Below are positions 26,343 through 35,687 of a stretch of DNA of 64,000 nt, piece after piece. The stretch comes from Anabaena sp. PCC 7108 (GTDB lineage: Bacteria; Cyanobacteriota; Cyanobacteriia; Cyanobacteriales; Nostocaceae), in NCBI RefSeq assembly GCF_000332135.1, contig NZ_KB235896.1, forward strand, positions 829,355 to 893,354. The letters are read 5' to 3'. The number at the start of each line of letters is the position of its first letter. Positions within the stretch are counted from its first letter, which is position 1. Both the position numbers and the translations under genes were made by a program. Under the pieces are notes generated by a model that was not told the origin of the DNA, ran no database searches, and saw nothing but the letters and a program-made list of their open reading frames with translations.

Positions 26343-27575
26343 ATGCACATACAAAGAATCCAAGTACCTGATTTTCGGGTTTTAAAAAACGTAGATATTA
26401 GTTTTGAGAAGGAATTTAATCCGCGTATTTTTCCCCTTGGTAGTCAAAATGGAGGGGGGAAAAGTACGTTGTTACAGTTGATTTTTGTTTTGTTGCACTG
26501 TGCTGGTAATCCTGATAGAGTGGAGTTTATTCAAAATTTACTACATGATTTTCATGTTAATGATGAATCTGGTAAAAGAACATCAGCAATTATTGATATT
26601 TGGGATGGAAGTAAAAATGTAAAATTAGATTTTTTTGCTTGTAATGAGAGCTATATTTTGAATTTCTTGAGAGAAAATGATGAAATTGAAGCAGCTAAAT
26701 ATAAAACTTTGTCTGTTATTGATACTAATGAAATAGAAGGTTCAATAACTAAATTAACCCGTCCAAAATCTCAAATGTCTATATTAATTGATTTTTTCAA
26801 AAAAAGTCATTCATTGCTTATCTTTACATATAAAAATATCTCTATTAATCACGATGAAACTAAAGAAGAATATCTAGTATGTAAAATTGATGGTATTGAT
26901 ATAAATGAAGCAGATGAGTTTTTAACAACTATCTCAAATAATATATTTTTAACTTCTCATATTTCGCAAATATTCCTCTTTTTACAACCAGATAACAGGA
27001 AATCTCTATTTAAAAAACAGGAAAATAATCAAACTAACTATTACCAACAAATTAAAACAGCTAATTCTAAATTACCAGGATTTTTTACCTATGACTTCCT
27101 AGCAATAGATATCCTAATTGAAGCATTCAAAAAAGCACGGGATGAAGATTTTAAGCAAGCTGTAGAACAAGGGGGAAATTATGGTAACAATTATGTAAAA
27201 CTATTAGCTGAACTGAATAATCTTTTAAGTAACAAGAGAATTAATGTACAACCTGATTTATCTGGAATTAATTTTAGAATTGATGGTGATGAAACAGAAC
27301 TTTATCCAGAAGATTTAAGTCATGGAGAATTAAAAAGATTATGTATATATATGTGGCTAAAACATAATAATATAGAAGATGCAATTGTACTGATGGATGA
27401 ACTAGAAATATCATTTCATCCAGATTGGCAATATCAAATAGTCAGAGATTTAGAAGAATGGGGTGCGACTAATCAATATATTCTCGCAACTCATTCCTAT
27501 GAAATTTGTCAAGCAGTTACACCTGCTCATGTTAAGGAATTAGAACCAAAATTACAAGCAAAAACAATTAAATAA
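26343..27575 (+). CDS. ABC/SMC-like ATPase of an ATPase-TOPRIM cassette
   Basis: 410 residues, soluble. Walker A is GSQNGGGKST (33-42). An insert region of ~200 residues follows, then the ABC signature LSHGE (325-329), Walker B IVLMDE (D352, E353) and the switch histidine H384 (LATHSYE). This is an AAA_21/OLD-type ATPase as in the A subunits of PARIS, AbiL and RloA, or the ATPase half of Gabija. The downstream gene starts 18 bases after its stop and looks TOPRIM-like, so the two likely form a defence complex in which the ATPase senses infection. Family membership is read from motifs only. The upstream promoter region is very AT-rich. Confidence 0.82.
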   Translation: MHIQRIQVPDFRVLKNVDISFEKEFNPRIFPLGSQNGGGKSTLLQLIFVLLHCAGNPDRVEFIQNLLHDFHVNDESGKRTSAIIDIWDGSKNVKLDFFACNESYILNFLRENDEIEAAKYKTLSVIDTNEIEGSITKLTRPKSQMSILIDFFKKSHSLLIFTYKNISINHDETKEEYLVCKIDGIDINEADEFLTTISNNIFLTSHISQIFLFLQPDNRKSLFKKQENNQTNYYQQIKTANSKLPGFFTYDFLAIDILIEAFKKARDEDFKQAVEQGGNYGNNYVKLLAELNNLLSNKRINVQPDLSGINFRIDGDETELYPEDLSHGELKRLCIYMWLKHNNIEDAIVLMDELEISFHPDWQYQIVRDLEEWGATNQYILATHSYEICQAVTPAHVKELEPKLQAKTIK

Positions 27576-27592
27576 TCAATGTCAAATAGAAT

Positions 27593-28543
27593 ATGAGTTT
27601 AAGTGAAACTGAACTAAAAGAACATTGTTTAAATATTATTAAATCTGCGAGGATCAGAAATAAAATAGTTATTCTCTGTGAAGGTATTATTTCCGAAGTA
27701 CAAGGAAGACGTTCACCGCAATTATACAAGCAAATGGAACAGATGCCAGATGCTAATTTTTATAATGCTTGTGTACCGATGTGGTGGAAAGAATATAGAC
27801 CGCAATTTTTCAATTGTGGTAATAGAAATGATGTGTTAAATACATATTTTAAAGTTTTAGATTTGCATAGTGTTGATAGTAGTCAATCATTTTTAAATCC
27901 TGATCTACTTTTTGCTATTGTAGATTTAGATGTCCAATTTGCTGAAATTAGGGAAAATTACAATTTTCAAAATACAGAAGATATTTTTTATAGTCTTTAT
28001 CATCAAGGAAATATCAATGAATCTAACACAAACCATCATCGTATTTGGGTGACTGGTTTAATTCATAAAGAGGGTTATTTTTTATCACCTGGTATTCAGG
28101 AAGTTTTTGATAATCATTATGTGACTCCATTATATAAAGAAAATGCTGTGAATTTAGCAAATATTTATATAGATATGGTTAATGATTTGACTAATGATAA
28201 GGATTTACAAATTCATTGGTCAAGAGTCATTCAGAGAATTAATTATTTTGCTAATTTAGATAGTATGGAAATAGATAAATTTCAATATTCATGGAATCAA
28301 GAGTATTGTAATTATCAAAGTTTAGATGATAAGAATAAATTAATCAATGCTTTATTAATGTTAGTGAAATCTAAGGAATATTGGCGGCAGATTTTACCGG
28401 ATGATAATTGGCCTCATTCACCGTATAAATTTAGAGAACAATTATCTCTAGAAATTGGTAAATTTTATTCAAAACAAGATTGTATTGTTGAAAATCATAT
28501 TCCTTTTTTCTTTAATACACTATACAAATTAATTGAAGAATAA
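27593..28543 (+). CDS. Putative TOPRIM-like effector of the ATPase cassette
   Basis: 316 residues, soluble; I do not recognise a named family. A hydrophobic strand ending in an acidic residue (KIVILCEG, E30) and a later strand ending DLD (LLFAIVDLDVQ, D111/D113) fit the Glu and DxD metal ligands of a TOPRIM fold. The rest is helical, with many aromatic and charged residues. Partners of such ATPases (AriB/DUF4435, RloB, AbiLii) carry TOPRIM domains that cut tRNA or DNA when activated; a nuclease role here is an inference. It is separated from the ATPase gene by 18 bases and should be translated from the same mRNA. Base composition is more AT-rich than leuS. Confidence 0.7.
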   Translation: MSLSETELKEHCLNIIKSARIRNKIVILCEGIISEVQGRRSPQLYKQMEQMPDANFYNACVPMWWKEYRPQFFNCGNRNDVLNTYFKVLDLHSVDSSQSFLNPDLLFAIVDLDVQFAEIRENYNFQNTEDIFYSLYHQGNINESNTNHHRIWVTGLIHKEGYFLSPGIQEVFDNHYVTPLYKENAVNLANIYIDMVNDLTNDKDLQIHWSRVIQRINYFANLDSMEIDKFQYSWNQEYCNYQSLDDKNKLINALLMLVKSKEYWRQILPDDNWPHSPYKFREQLSLEIGKFYSKQDCIVENHIPFFFNTLYKLIEE

Positions 28544-28551
28544 ACTATTTT

Positions 28552-28635
28552 GTAGGTTGGGTTAAATGAAATGCAACCCAACTTATGTATTCTTGCTCGT
28601 TAATGTTGGGTTTCCTTACGTCAACCCAACCTACG
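28552..28635. repeat. MITE-like element with GTAGGTTGGGTT ends
   Basis: Terminal inverted repeats GTAGGTTGGGTT (28552-28563) and AACCCAACCTAC (28623-28634) enclose ~60 bases with further internal inverted copies. Fragments of the same element lie at 52156-52185 and ~22187-22215. Such elements are common in cyanobacterial intergenic DNA. Confidence 0.75.
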
Positions 28636-28776
28636 GACTATAATAGATAAATAACAGATATCCTTAATTAGCATTATGACTACAGGGAAGTCATTCCCAG
28701 GCGTGTTATTGTGTTTCGACTGGCTTAAAAATTCCACTGATATCCACATCCAATCCTCTAATCATTCCCAAGTCCG

Positions 28777-28824
28777 CCTCAGAATGAATTCTGAGGCTAA
28801 TAGCAAAAGTTAGCTAAAGCTGAC
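28777..28824. repeat. REP-like double hairpin, inverted copy (R3)
   Basis: CCTCAGAATGAATTCTGAGG (28777-28796) and GTTAGCTAAAGCTGAC (28809-28824) with a CTAATAGCAAAA-type spacer, close to R2 in sequence. It touches the 3' end of the second transposase gene, as R2 does the first. Confidence 0.8.
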
Positions 28825-28834
28825 TAAATATAGA

Positions 28835-29266
28835 TTACATATAAAATTTTTGCGGTGGATTATCATCTTGATTAAAATCTTCTAAAGACTTAATTATTGT
28901 ACCTTGTGCATGATGTTCCTTTTGATTTTTCACATAAATAACAGCTTCTTCAAGTTGCTTTCTCCCTAACGAAAAAACACCATAACCTCTTTGCCAAGCA
29001 AATATATCTTCTCCAGAAGATACATTATTAATATAATGAGTGCTGCTACCTTTAATTTTTTGTACCAACTCAGAAATAGAAATCTTTGGAGGAATAGAAG
29101 CCACTACATGAATGTGGTTCTCTGTACCGTTAATAGCATGAATAATTGTCTTCAGTTCATCAGCTTTACTAATAATGTAAGCATAAAGCTTCTCTTCGCG
29201 TTCATCGATAATTAGTGACTGACGCTCTTTTGTTGTCCAAACAAGATGATAATAAAGTCTCCACAA
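28835..29266 (-). mobile_element. HUH transposase gene, Y1/RAYT type (copy 2)
   Basis: 143 residues, nearly the same as copy 1 with HUH (HIHVVAS) and the tyrosine in VIYVKNQKEHH. The codon aligned with the ATG start of copy 1 is ATA here (29270-29272), so translation must begin at TTG 29266 or fail. The right side ends in R4 (29338-29385) and the left in R3, giving a full element with hairpins at both ends. Confidence 0.85.
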
Positions 29267-29337
29267 AGCTATAATAAATCCTATTAATAATTAATTATGT
29301 TTTCATGTTTATTATTCCCGCAATTATTAAAAAAAAT

Positions 29338-29385
29338 AGTCGGCTTAAGCCGACTATAGTTATTAGCCTGGGAATTGATTCCCAG
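29338..29385. repeat. REP-like double hairpin, forward copy (R4)
   Basis: AGTCGGCTTAAGCCGACT (29338-29355) and CTGGGAATTGATTCCCAG (29368-29385), the same unit as R1. For the leftward 2000-codon gene that ends at 29403, hairpin one followed by a run of T (29330-29337 on the other strand) also makes a good Rho-independent terminator. Confidence 0.85.
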
Positions 29386-29402
29386 ACTGTAGTTTAAACA
29401 GA

Positions 29403-32400
29403 TTAAACAATCGAAAAATCGGATTTAATAATCAAGTCATTGTAATCAAAATCGCCACCATTTGGTAAATCTTCAAATCCGAAAGTGTTATCTCCTAACA
29501 AACGAATGTGATCTACTCCATCAGAATTCACTCCCAAATATGGGAAATAAACTTGAGGATTATTATCGACGTTAGTATCAGTTAATTGGGAAAGAGTACC
29601 ATTGATAATGATCAAAGGAGCAAGTATTGAACCACCTGCAATCATCGCACTATTTGTAAATAAACCTTGGTTAGCAACAGCAAATTTGATTGTTTCACCA
29701 GTATCTGCATCTTTAATCAGATTGTTGATTGCAGCTTGCAGATAATTTGCTTGATTAGCTGTATTTACTTGCAGACTGCCAATTTGTCCTTGAGCATTAT
29801 CTACCTTATAAAAGTAGACTTCATTATTGAATGCAGCTTCTCGATAAACAGAGAAATCTGCTTTTACTAGACCGGATATACCTGTTAAATCAATGAGTTC
29901 TGATTGATTTATCCCTTGCAGTGCAGTACCTAAAGTTAAGGGTTCATTTGTGGACTCAATCTTAACTACTAGATCCTTAAAGTCTGCAACATTAGATCCT
30001 TCTTCCCAAGCAATTGTAAAACCATCAGCATTGCTTGTGATTTGTTGAGTTGAGGTTTCAGCAAATAAAACGTTGGTACTTGGAGTGAGTCCGGCTCTAA
30101 AGGAATCAATTGTACCGTCTTTGACTAAAAAGAAGTTCAGGTGATCACCAGAATCAAATCCTAGCAAACGAGCTAAATCGATAGTATTGAACCCATTAGG
30201 AATATTGGAAATGGCGGAGAAAATAGCTTTACCTTGGTCTTTTACTCGGTCTAAAGCTGCTTGTTCATAACCTTGTTCCCCTGGAGCAATACCGTCGATT
30301 TTACCTTCGGCATCGTCAACAGTAAAGACACCCAATTCACTAATAAAATTGGAATTGCGTTCTATTAGAGTTACTTTGAGTCTGACTGTGTCATCAATAC
30401 CTTTGATGGTAAAGATGTTGTTGTTATTAACAACAGCTAGTGAAATGTCATCGTCAGTAATAGTTCCCTGGGCTGTGCTGTTTGTGGAACTTATAACCGC
30501 ACCATCTGTAGCATTACTTAAAGTGACAGTAAACGTCTCATCTTCTTCCACAATGGCATCTTGAATTGTGGCTACAGTGAAAGTTTTCTCGGTTTCACCA
30601 ACTGCAAAAGTCAGAGTTTGAGTATTAGCAGTAAAGTCAGCAGCACTTGCTGTATCCCCAGTACTGATAGACGTGGCTACAGTCACACTTTGAGGAGTTA
30701 AGTTATCCCTTGAACGAGTCACAGTGAAAGTAACATCACTTCCTTCTAATCCCTCAGCAGAAGTAATGCTAAATTCAGCCGGTGTATCATCGTCGGTAAT
30801 AGTTCCTTGGGCTGTGCTGTTTGTGGAACTTATAACTGCACCATCTGTAGCATTACTTAAAGTGACAGTAAACGTCTCATTGTCTTCCACAATGTCATCT
30901 TGAATTGTGGCTACAGTGAAAGTTTTCTCGGTTTCACCTGCTGCAAAAGTCAGAGTTTGAGTGTTAGCAGTAAAGTCAGCAGCACTTGCTGTATCCCCAG
31001 TAGCAATAGAAGTGGCTACGGTAACACTTTGATCACCCAGTGCATCTCCTGTACGAGTTACTGTGAAAGTAACATCACTGCCCTCTAATGCAGAAGCCGC
31101 AGCGATCGCAAATACAGGGATAGGATCATCATTGTTAATAGTTCCTTGCACTGTATCTTGTGTATCATCGATGATTGCCCCATTAGTGGCATTACTTAAG
31201 GTGACAGTGAAAGTTTCATCACCCTCGAATAAGACATCTTCAGTAGTTTGAACAGCAAAGGTTTTCTCGGTTTCACCTGCTGCAAAAGTCAGAGTTTGAG
31301 TGTTAGCAGTAAAGTCAGCAGCACTTGCTGTATCGTCAGTAGCAATAGAAGTTGCGACAGTCACACTTTGATCAGCCTGGGCATCTCCTGTACGAGTAAC
31401 AGTAAAGCTGATAACATCTCCTTCTAGTCCTTCAGCAGCAGCAATGCTAAACACAGGGGCAGGATCATTATTGGTGATAGTTCCTGTAGCTGTGGCAGAA
31501 CTAATCACCGACCCATTAGTGGCATTACTTAAGGTGACAGTGAAAGTCTCATCACCCTCAAATAAGACATCTTCAGTAGTTTGAACAGCAAAGGTTTTTT
31601 GGGTTTCTCCCTGGGCAAAACTCAGAGTTTCGGTTTTAGCAGTGAAGTCAGCAGCACTTGCTGTATTACCTGTAGCTATAGATGTGGATACAGTAACTGT
31701 TTGGGCAGCCAATATATCATCAGTGCGGGTAATAGTGAAAGTAATAGCATTACCTTCAACTGCTGAAGCATCAGTAATTGAGAAAACGGGAACTATAAAG
31801 CCGAAGTCATCTGCTGTCAGAGTATTGGCTTGAACATTTCTTAAAATGCCTAACTCTTTTGGAGAACCATTGATATTAGCTTTAATGCTTGTATCAGCCC
31901 CAACTTGCTCTAAGATCAGGTCTGCAAAATCTTGAACTTCAGGGATACCAGCAATTACAACCTTATCATCACCCTTCGTAAAATCTAAGACTTCACCAGG
32001 TACATCTGGGACTGAACCGTTGCCAAGATAAAAGAGGTCTAATCCAGCACCCCCAGTCATCTGAGTACCTTGTTTACCAGCAAACAGCGAATCATTACCA
32101 GCATCACCAAATAAGCTATCGCTTGCTAGTGTCCCAATCAGAATATCATCGCCATCACCACCCTCTAGGGTGTTGCTACCTGTTGTGCTGGATGTGTTGA
32201 GTAGATCATCTCCAGCACCACCTCTGAGGGTGTTATTGCTACCTTCTATGACAAATAGTTGATCATTTCCATCATCACCATCAAGGGTATTGTTCTCACC
32301 TTCAACTACATAAAGTTGATCATCTCCAGCGCCACCTTTCAGAGTGTTCTTGACACCTTCAACTACATAAAGTTGATCATCATCATCACCACCATCAAGG

Positions 32401-35261
32401 ATATTCTCGCCCAAAATGCCTTCAGCAAATAAGCGATCATTTCCTTCCAGTCCTTGGATTTCCTCACCCTGTTGAGCATATAACTCATCGTTACCCGCAG
32501 TACCCAATGTGAGGAGAATATTATTAGGTAATTCAATAATCCCTAGTTTTTCAGGAGTTGTTGTGCCGGCAACATTGAAGTCATTATCATTAATCACAGC
32601 CAGAGTATTGGGTGAAACTAATGCTAAACCCTCTAACTTTTCAACACCTGTATAACCTATTTGTGCGGCATTAACAATTAAACTCTTACTGACTGGAGTA
32701 ATATTAGCAGTAGTTAACTCCGCCTCAGTTAGTTGTTCAATTGTCTTATCTGCTGGCAACGTAAAGTTAGCAGAATTATTGATATTAGTTGCCCCTGCTA
32801 AATCAATTTGGTAAATAAGTTTGTTAGAAGTTTCATCACTTCTGTCATCCCGTTCTACAACTGCAAACTTACCATTACCTAAAGAAACAGCATCACCGAT
32901 TTTATCAGTTTTGGCATTACCACTGCCTGTAATATCATCGAGAAGATAGAGATACTCACCAGTAACTTGTTGAGATACTATATCAAATTCCAGAATTCGC
33001 AAATTACGAGAATTTCTAGAAGTTGTATCTCCAGAACTATCAGGGTTATCAATGGGGGTCTGAATAAAAGCATAAAGCTTATTACCTTCCAAAGCTACAG
33101 CTTCAAAACCCCGGTTAGCACGTCTTTGGGCGTAAACCGCTGGTAATACCTCAGTTCCAAAAGTTCCTGCCGGTTGATCTGGGTCTGTTGCTGCTGCTGT
33201 TCCTTCGGGAATAAAACGGTCAAGTAACTTCCCATTCACATCAAAATGGTAAATCGCCGGACGGTATTCATCAACTAGCCAATAGTCACCATTTTCGGCA
33301 ATAACAATACCCTCTAAATCAGCACCCAAAGTATCGTTAGGTAAGACTTGACCATTTAAATCCACACCAATTTCATCAGTGTAAGCAGTACCACCTTCCC
33401 CAGCTTGTACATTGGGAAGTCCAGTTAATGGGGTTGTACCATCTTCACGAAATAACCCAGTTCTCTTAGTGATAGTGATTTCACCAGTAGTTTGATTAAG
33501 TTCAAAACTAACTATTTCTGGTTGGAAATCGGGTAATAAAAACGGTCTATTTTGACCAGTGGGTTCACCATTAGGACCACGGTCAGTATTAGTCACAAAT
33601 TGCAGATTTCCGTTTGCTGCTACTCCTTGGAAATACAAACCAGAAAAACCACCTAAAAAGATATCCTGACCTGTGGTAGTTGTTCCTAATTTGGGTAAGT
33701 CTTCAAATTCATAAGTAGTTAACTTCGGCTGGGGAGCTATTTCATAAAAGCTAACAGTATTACTAACTTCATTAGAAACAGCTAGTAGTGGTTTAGCATT
33801 AGGACTATCTTCCGCAGAGATGAATTTTAAGCCTTCAGGACTAACATCACCCTCAGTTCTAATATACTGAATAAACTCAGGTGCAGTTGGGTCACTGAGG
33901 TTATAAACCATTACCCCACCACCAGCACGTTCTAAGCCGATGAATCCATAAGGGACATCATCAATAACACCAACAACTGCACTTTCTGGTTCAGGTCCTT
34001 TGTTATCCGAACGAGTATCAACATCGTCAGGAGAAGCATTATTAGCATTAAAAAGTGTCGGTGTTGCTTGAGCTAAAATTTGTTCAATTTGGTCGCCACT
34101 GTCGAATACTAATTGACCTTGATCATTCCAAATTGAGAAAGAACGACCACCGTAAGCATAAAGTTGATCAAAATCACCATCTCCGTCCGTATCTCCCAGA
34201 GTCTTGGTAATGGTGAGACGACCTAAATTTTCATCAGCTTGTAATTCAGCAGCATTAGGGAAAGCGGTTGGATCAAGTATGACATCCTTAACTCTTGTTT
34301 CTTCATTGAAGATATCACCTTCTCCATTATTAGGAGCAGGTAAAATATCATCACCAGTGGGACGAACACGGGAATCTCCTTCATTTGCAGTGATGTAATA
34401 GGTTGCACCACCAACTTGAAAAGAGCTAATCCCATCGGGTTGATACATCCCAAAAACAGGCCAATTTTGGATGTTAATACCATTATCTCTATCACTGGCA
34501 TCTAGACCATTTCCAGGTAAACTATGGTCTTTGAAACCCAAAGGGACAATGTCGTTAATAGTTCCGCTGGCGATATCAAGAACAGCAACCGCATTATTTT
34601 CTTGGAGAGTGATAAAAGCAGTTTGATTATCAGGTGAAACTGCAATATACTCTGGTTCTAAATCTTGAGCAACACTAGCATTAAGCCCAAAAATCCTCAC
34701 GCCATCTGCTTTTACAGTGGCTTCTTGTCCATTAAATGCCGTGAAATCAGCAGTTGTAACTTTACTGTTATCTAAACTGGCAATATCTCCAGAAACATCA
34801 ATAATACTAACTGAACCTTCTGGATCAACAGTATAATCTTCATTTGGTTCTCCTTCATTAGCAACAAGTAATTTGCTACCATCGGGAGTGAAAGTGATCA
34901 TGTCAGGTAAAGCGCCTACTGTCACTTCTGAAAGTTTAGTGAGAGTAACAGCATCATAAAAAACCACTTTACCAGGGTCGGTACTCATATTAGCGGAAAT
35001 AGCCACTGCAATAATGCTATTTGCAGTTCCTACTCCTTTTCTGACTGCGACACTTTGAACTCCTGAACCTAAGCTAGAAAGATCAATGTCAGTAACTTTA
35101 GTAGGGTTGGTTGGATCAGAAGCATCAATTACTTGAATAACTGGTTTATCTTCAGATACTCCAGTTACAAACAGCCGTTGAGACTTGGGGTCAAAATCAG
35201 AAATTTCTGCACCGCTTAAGCTAACAGTGCCAATATGGTTAAGTTGAATTGAATTTGTCAT
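29403..35261 (-). CDS. Giant RTX protein: choice-of-anchor/phytase-like domains, Calx-beta repeats, DUF4114
   Basis: About 1952 residues. In order: a choice-of-anchor I-type propeller (~1-515), an esterase-like/phytase-like domain (~520-935; GTEVLPAVYAQRRANRGFEAVALE), RTX calcium-binding repeats (~940-1075; GGAGDDQLY, GGDGDDILIG), four Calx-beta domains (~1145-1600), then two DUF4114-like segments ending FEDLPNGGDFDYNDL. No signal peptide is visible, and RTX repeats point to type I secretion. A phosphate-ester hydrolase or phosphate-scavenging role is suggested by the phytase-like part and three phosphatase neighbours. The frame extends to 35405; ATG 35261 (MTNSIQLNHIG) matches the short starts of the neighbouring RTX genes. 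A Pho-box-like site lies at 35485-35514. Confidence 0.85.
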   Translation of the reverse strand: MTNSIQLNHIGTVSLSGAEISDFDPKSQRLFVTGVSEDKPVIQVIDASDPTNPTKVTDIDLSSLGSGVQSVAVRKGVGTANSIIAVAISANMSTDPGKVVFYDAVTLTKLSEVTVGALPDMITFTPDGSKLLVANEGEPNEDYTVDPEGSVSIIDVSGDIASLDNSKVTTADFTAFNGQEATVKADGVRIFGLNASVAQDLEPEYIAVSPDNQTAFITLQENNAVAVLDIASGTINDIVPLGFKDHSLPGNGLDASDRDNGINIQNWPVFGMYQPDGISSFQVGGATYYITANEGDSRVRPTGDDILPAPNNGEGDIFNEETRVKDVILDPTAFPNAAELQADENLGRLTITKTLGDTDGDGDFDQLYAYGGRSFSIWNDQGQLVFDSGDQIEQILAQATPTLFNANNASPDDVDTRSDNKGPEPESAVVGVIDDVPYGFIGLERAGGGVMVYNLSDPTAPEFIQYIRTEGDVSPEGLKFISAEDSPNAKPLLAVSNEVSNTVSFYEIAPQPKLTTYEFEDLPKLGTTTTGQDIFLGGFSGLYFQGVAANGNLQFVTNTDRGPNGEPTGQNRPFLLPDFQPEIVSFELNQTTGEITITKRTGLFREDGTTPLTGLPNVQAGEGGTAYTDEIGVDLNGQVLPNDTLGADLEGIVIAENGDYWLVDEYRPAIYHFDVNGKLLDRFIPEGTAAATDPDQPAGTFGTEVLPAVYAQRRANRGFEAVALEGNKLYAFIQTPIDNPDSSGDTTSRNSRNLRILEFDIVSQQVTGEYLYLLDDITGSGNAKTDKIGDAVSLGNGKFAVVERDDRSDETSNKLIYQIDLAGATNINNSANFTLPADKTIEQLTEAELTTANITPVSKSLIVNAAQIGYTGVEKLEGLALVSPNTLAVINDNDFNVAGTTTPEKLGIIELPNNILLTLGTAGNDELYAQQGEEIQGLEGNDRLFAEGILGENILDGGDDDDQLYVVEGVKNTLKGGAGDDQLYVVEGENNTLDGDDGNDQLFVIEGSNNTLRGGAGDDLLNTSSTTGSNTLEGGDGDDILIGTLASDSLFGDAGNDSLFAGKQGTQMTGGAGLDLFYLGNGSVPDVPGEVLDFTKGDDKVVIAGIPEVQDFADLILEQVGADTSIKANINGSPKELGILRNVQANTLTADDFGFIVPVFSITDASAVEGNAITFTITRTDDILAAQTVTVSTSIATGNTASAADFTAKTETLSFAQGETQKTFAVQTTEDVLFEGDETFTVTLSNATNGSVISSATATGTITNNDPAPVFSIAAAEGLEGDVISFTVTRTGDAQADQSVTVATSIATDDTASAADFTANTQTLTFAAGETEKTFAVQTTEDVLFEGDETFTVTLSNATNGAIIDDTQDTVQGTINNDDPIPVFAIAAASALEGSDVTFTVTRTGDALGDQSVTVATSIATGDTASAADFTANTQTLTFAAGETEKTFTVATIQDDIVEDNETFTVTLSNATDGAVISSTNSTAQGTITDDDTPAEFSITSAEGLEGSDVTFTVTRSRDNLTPQSVTVATSISTGDTASAADFTANTQTLTFAVGETEKTFTVATIQDAIVEEDETFTVTLSNATDGAVISSTNSTAQGTITDDDISLAVVNNNNIFTIKGIDDTVRLKVTLIERNSNFISELGVFTVDDAEGKIDGIAPGEQGYEQAALDRVKDQGKAIFSAISNIPNGFNTIDLARLLGFDSGDHLNFFLVKDGTIDSFRAGLTPSTNVLFAETSTQQITSNADGFTIAWEEGSNVADFKDLVVKIESTNEPLTLGTALQGINQSELIDLTGISGLVKADFSVYREAAFNNEVYFYKVDNAQGQIGSLQVNTANQANYLQAAINNLIKDADTGETIKFAVANQGLFTNSAMIAGGSILAPLIIINGTLSQLTDTNVDNNPQVYFPYLGVNSDGVDHIRLLGDNTFGFEDLPNGGDFDYNDLIIKSDFSIV
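30440..31790 (-). repeat. Four long direct repeats encoding Calx-beta domains
   Basis: Four ~330-340-base units inside the giant RTX gene are strikingly alike at DNA level (for instance TTTTCTCGGTTTCACC recurs). Three are closest to one another. They suggest recent internal amplification and could change copy number by recombination. Confidence 0.8.
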
Positions 35262-35484
35262 TTTTATATTTGCAATTAGAAGTTTATCGTCGCTGGTTAA
35301 ATCAATCAGAGAAATCTGATCACCAAAAAATGGTATTTGCGGTGAATTAGCCGGAAATTCCACACATATCATACCGTCTCTGGTATTTACCAAGGTAGGG
35401 ATCAAGTAATTTCATCAGTAGTTATTTTACGGTTATGATGTAGTTGGTATTAAATATGATCAGCTAGACTAAGTTATCTCAGTT

Positions 35485-35514
35485 TTATTAAGGAATAACT
35501 AGCTAAAGGTTAAG
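35485..35514 (-). promoter_or_regulatory. Pho-box-like site upstream of the giant RTX gene
   Basis: On the minus strand: CTTAACCT, then at 11-base spacing GCTAGTTA and CTTAATAA. Units one and three fit the cyanobacterial Pho box (repeated CTTAACCT-like octamers with three-base gaps). It points toward the RTX gene. Confidence 0.5.
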
Positions 35515-35687
35515 AATTGCGGTTTTTTGGTTTTTCTTAGAGAAAATCAGGTCAAAAATCATTGAAAGCTTAATCCTGTAAGCATTTCATTGAAAATTCA
35601 GATATTGATGATTCCCAAACAGATCATATCCTCTGGCTGCTAAAGCTTTCATACACAGATTAAAAAGTTAATTGAGAGGATGACAAT

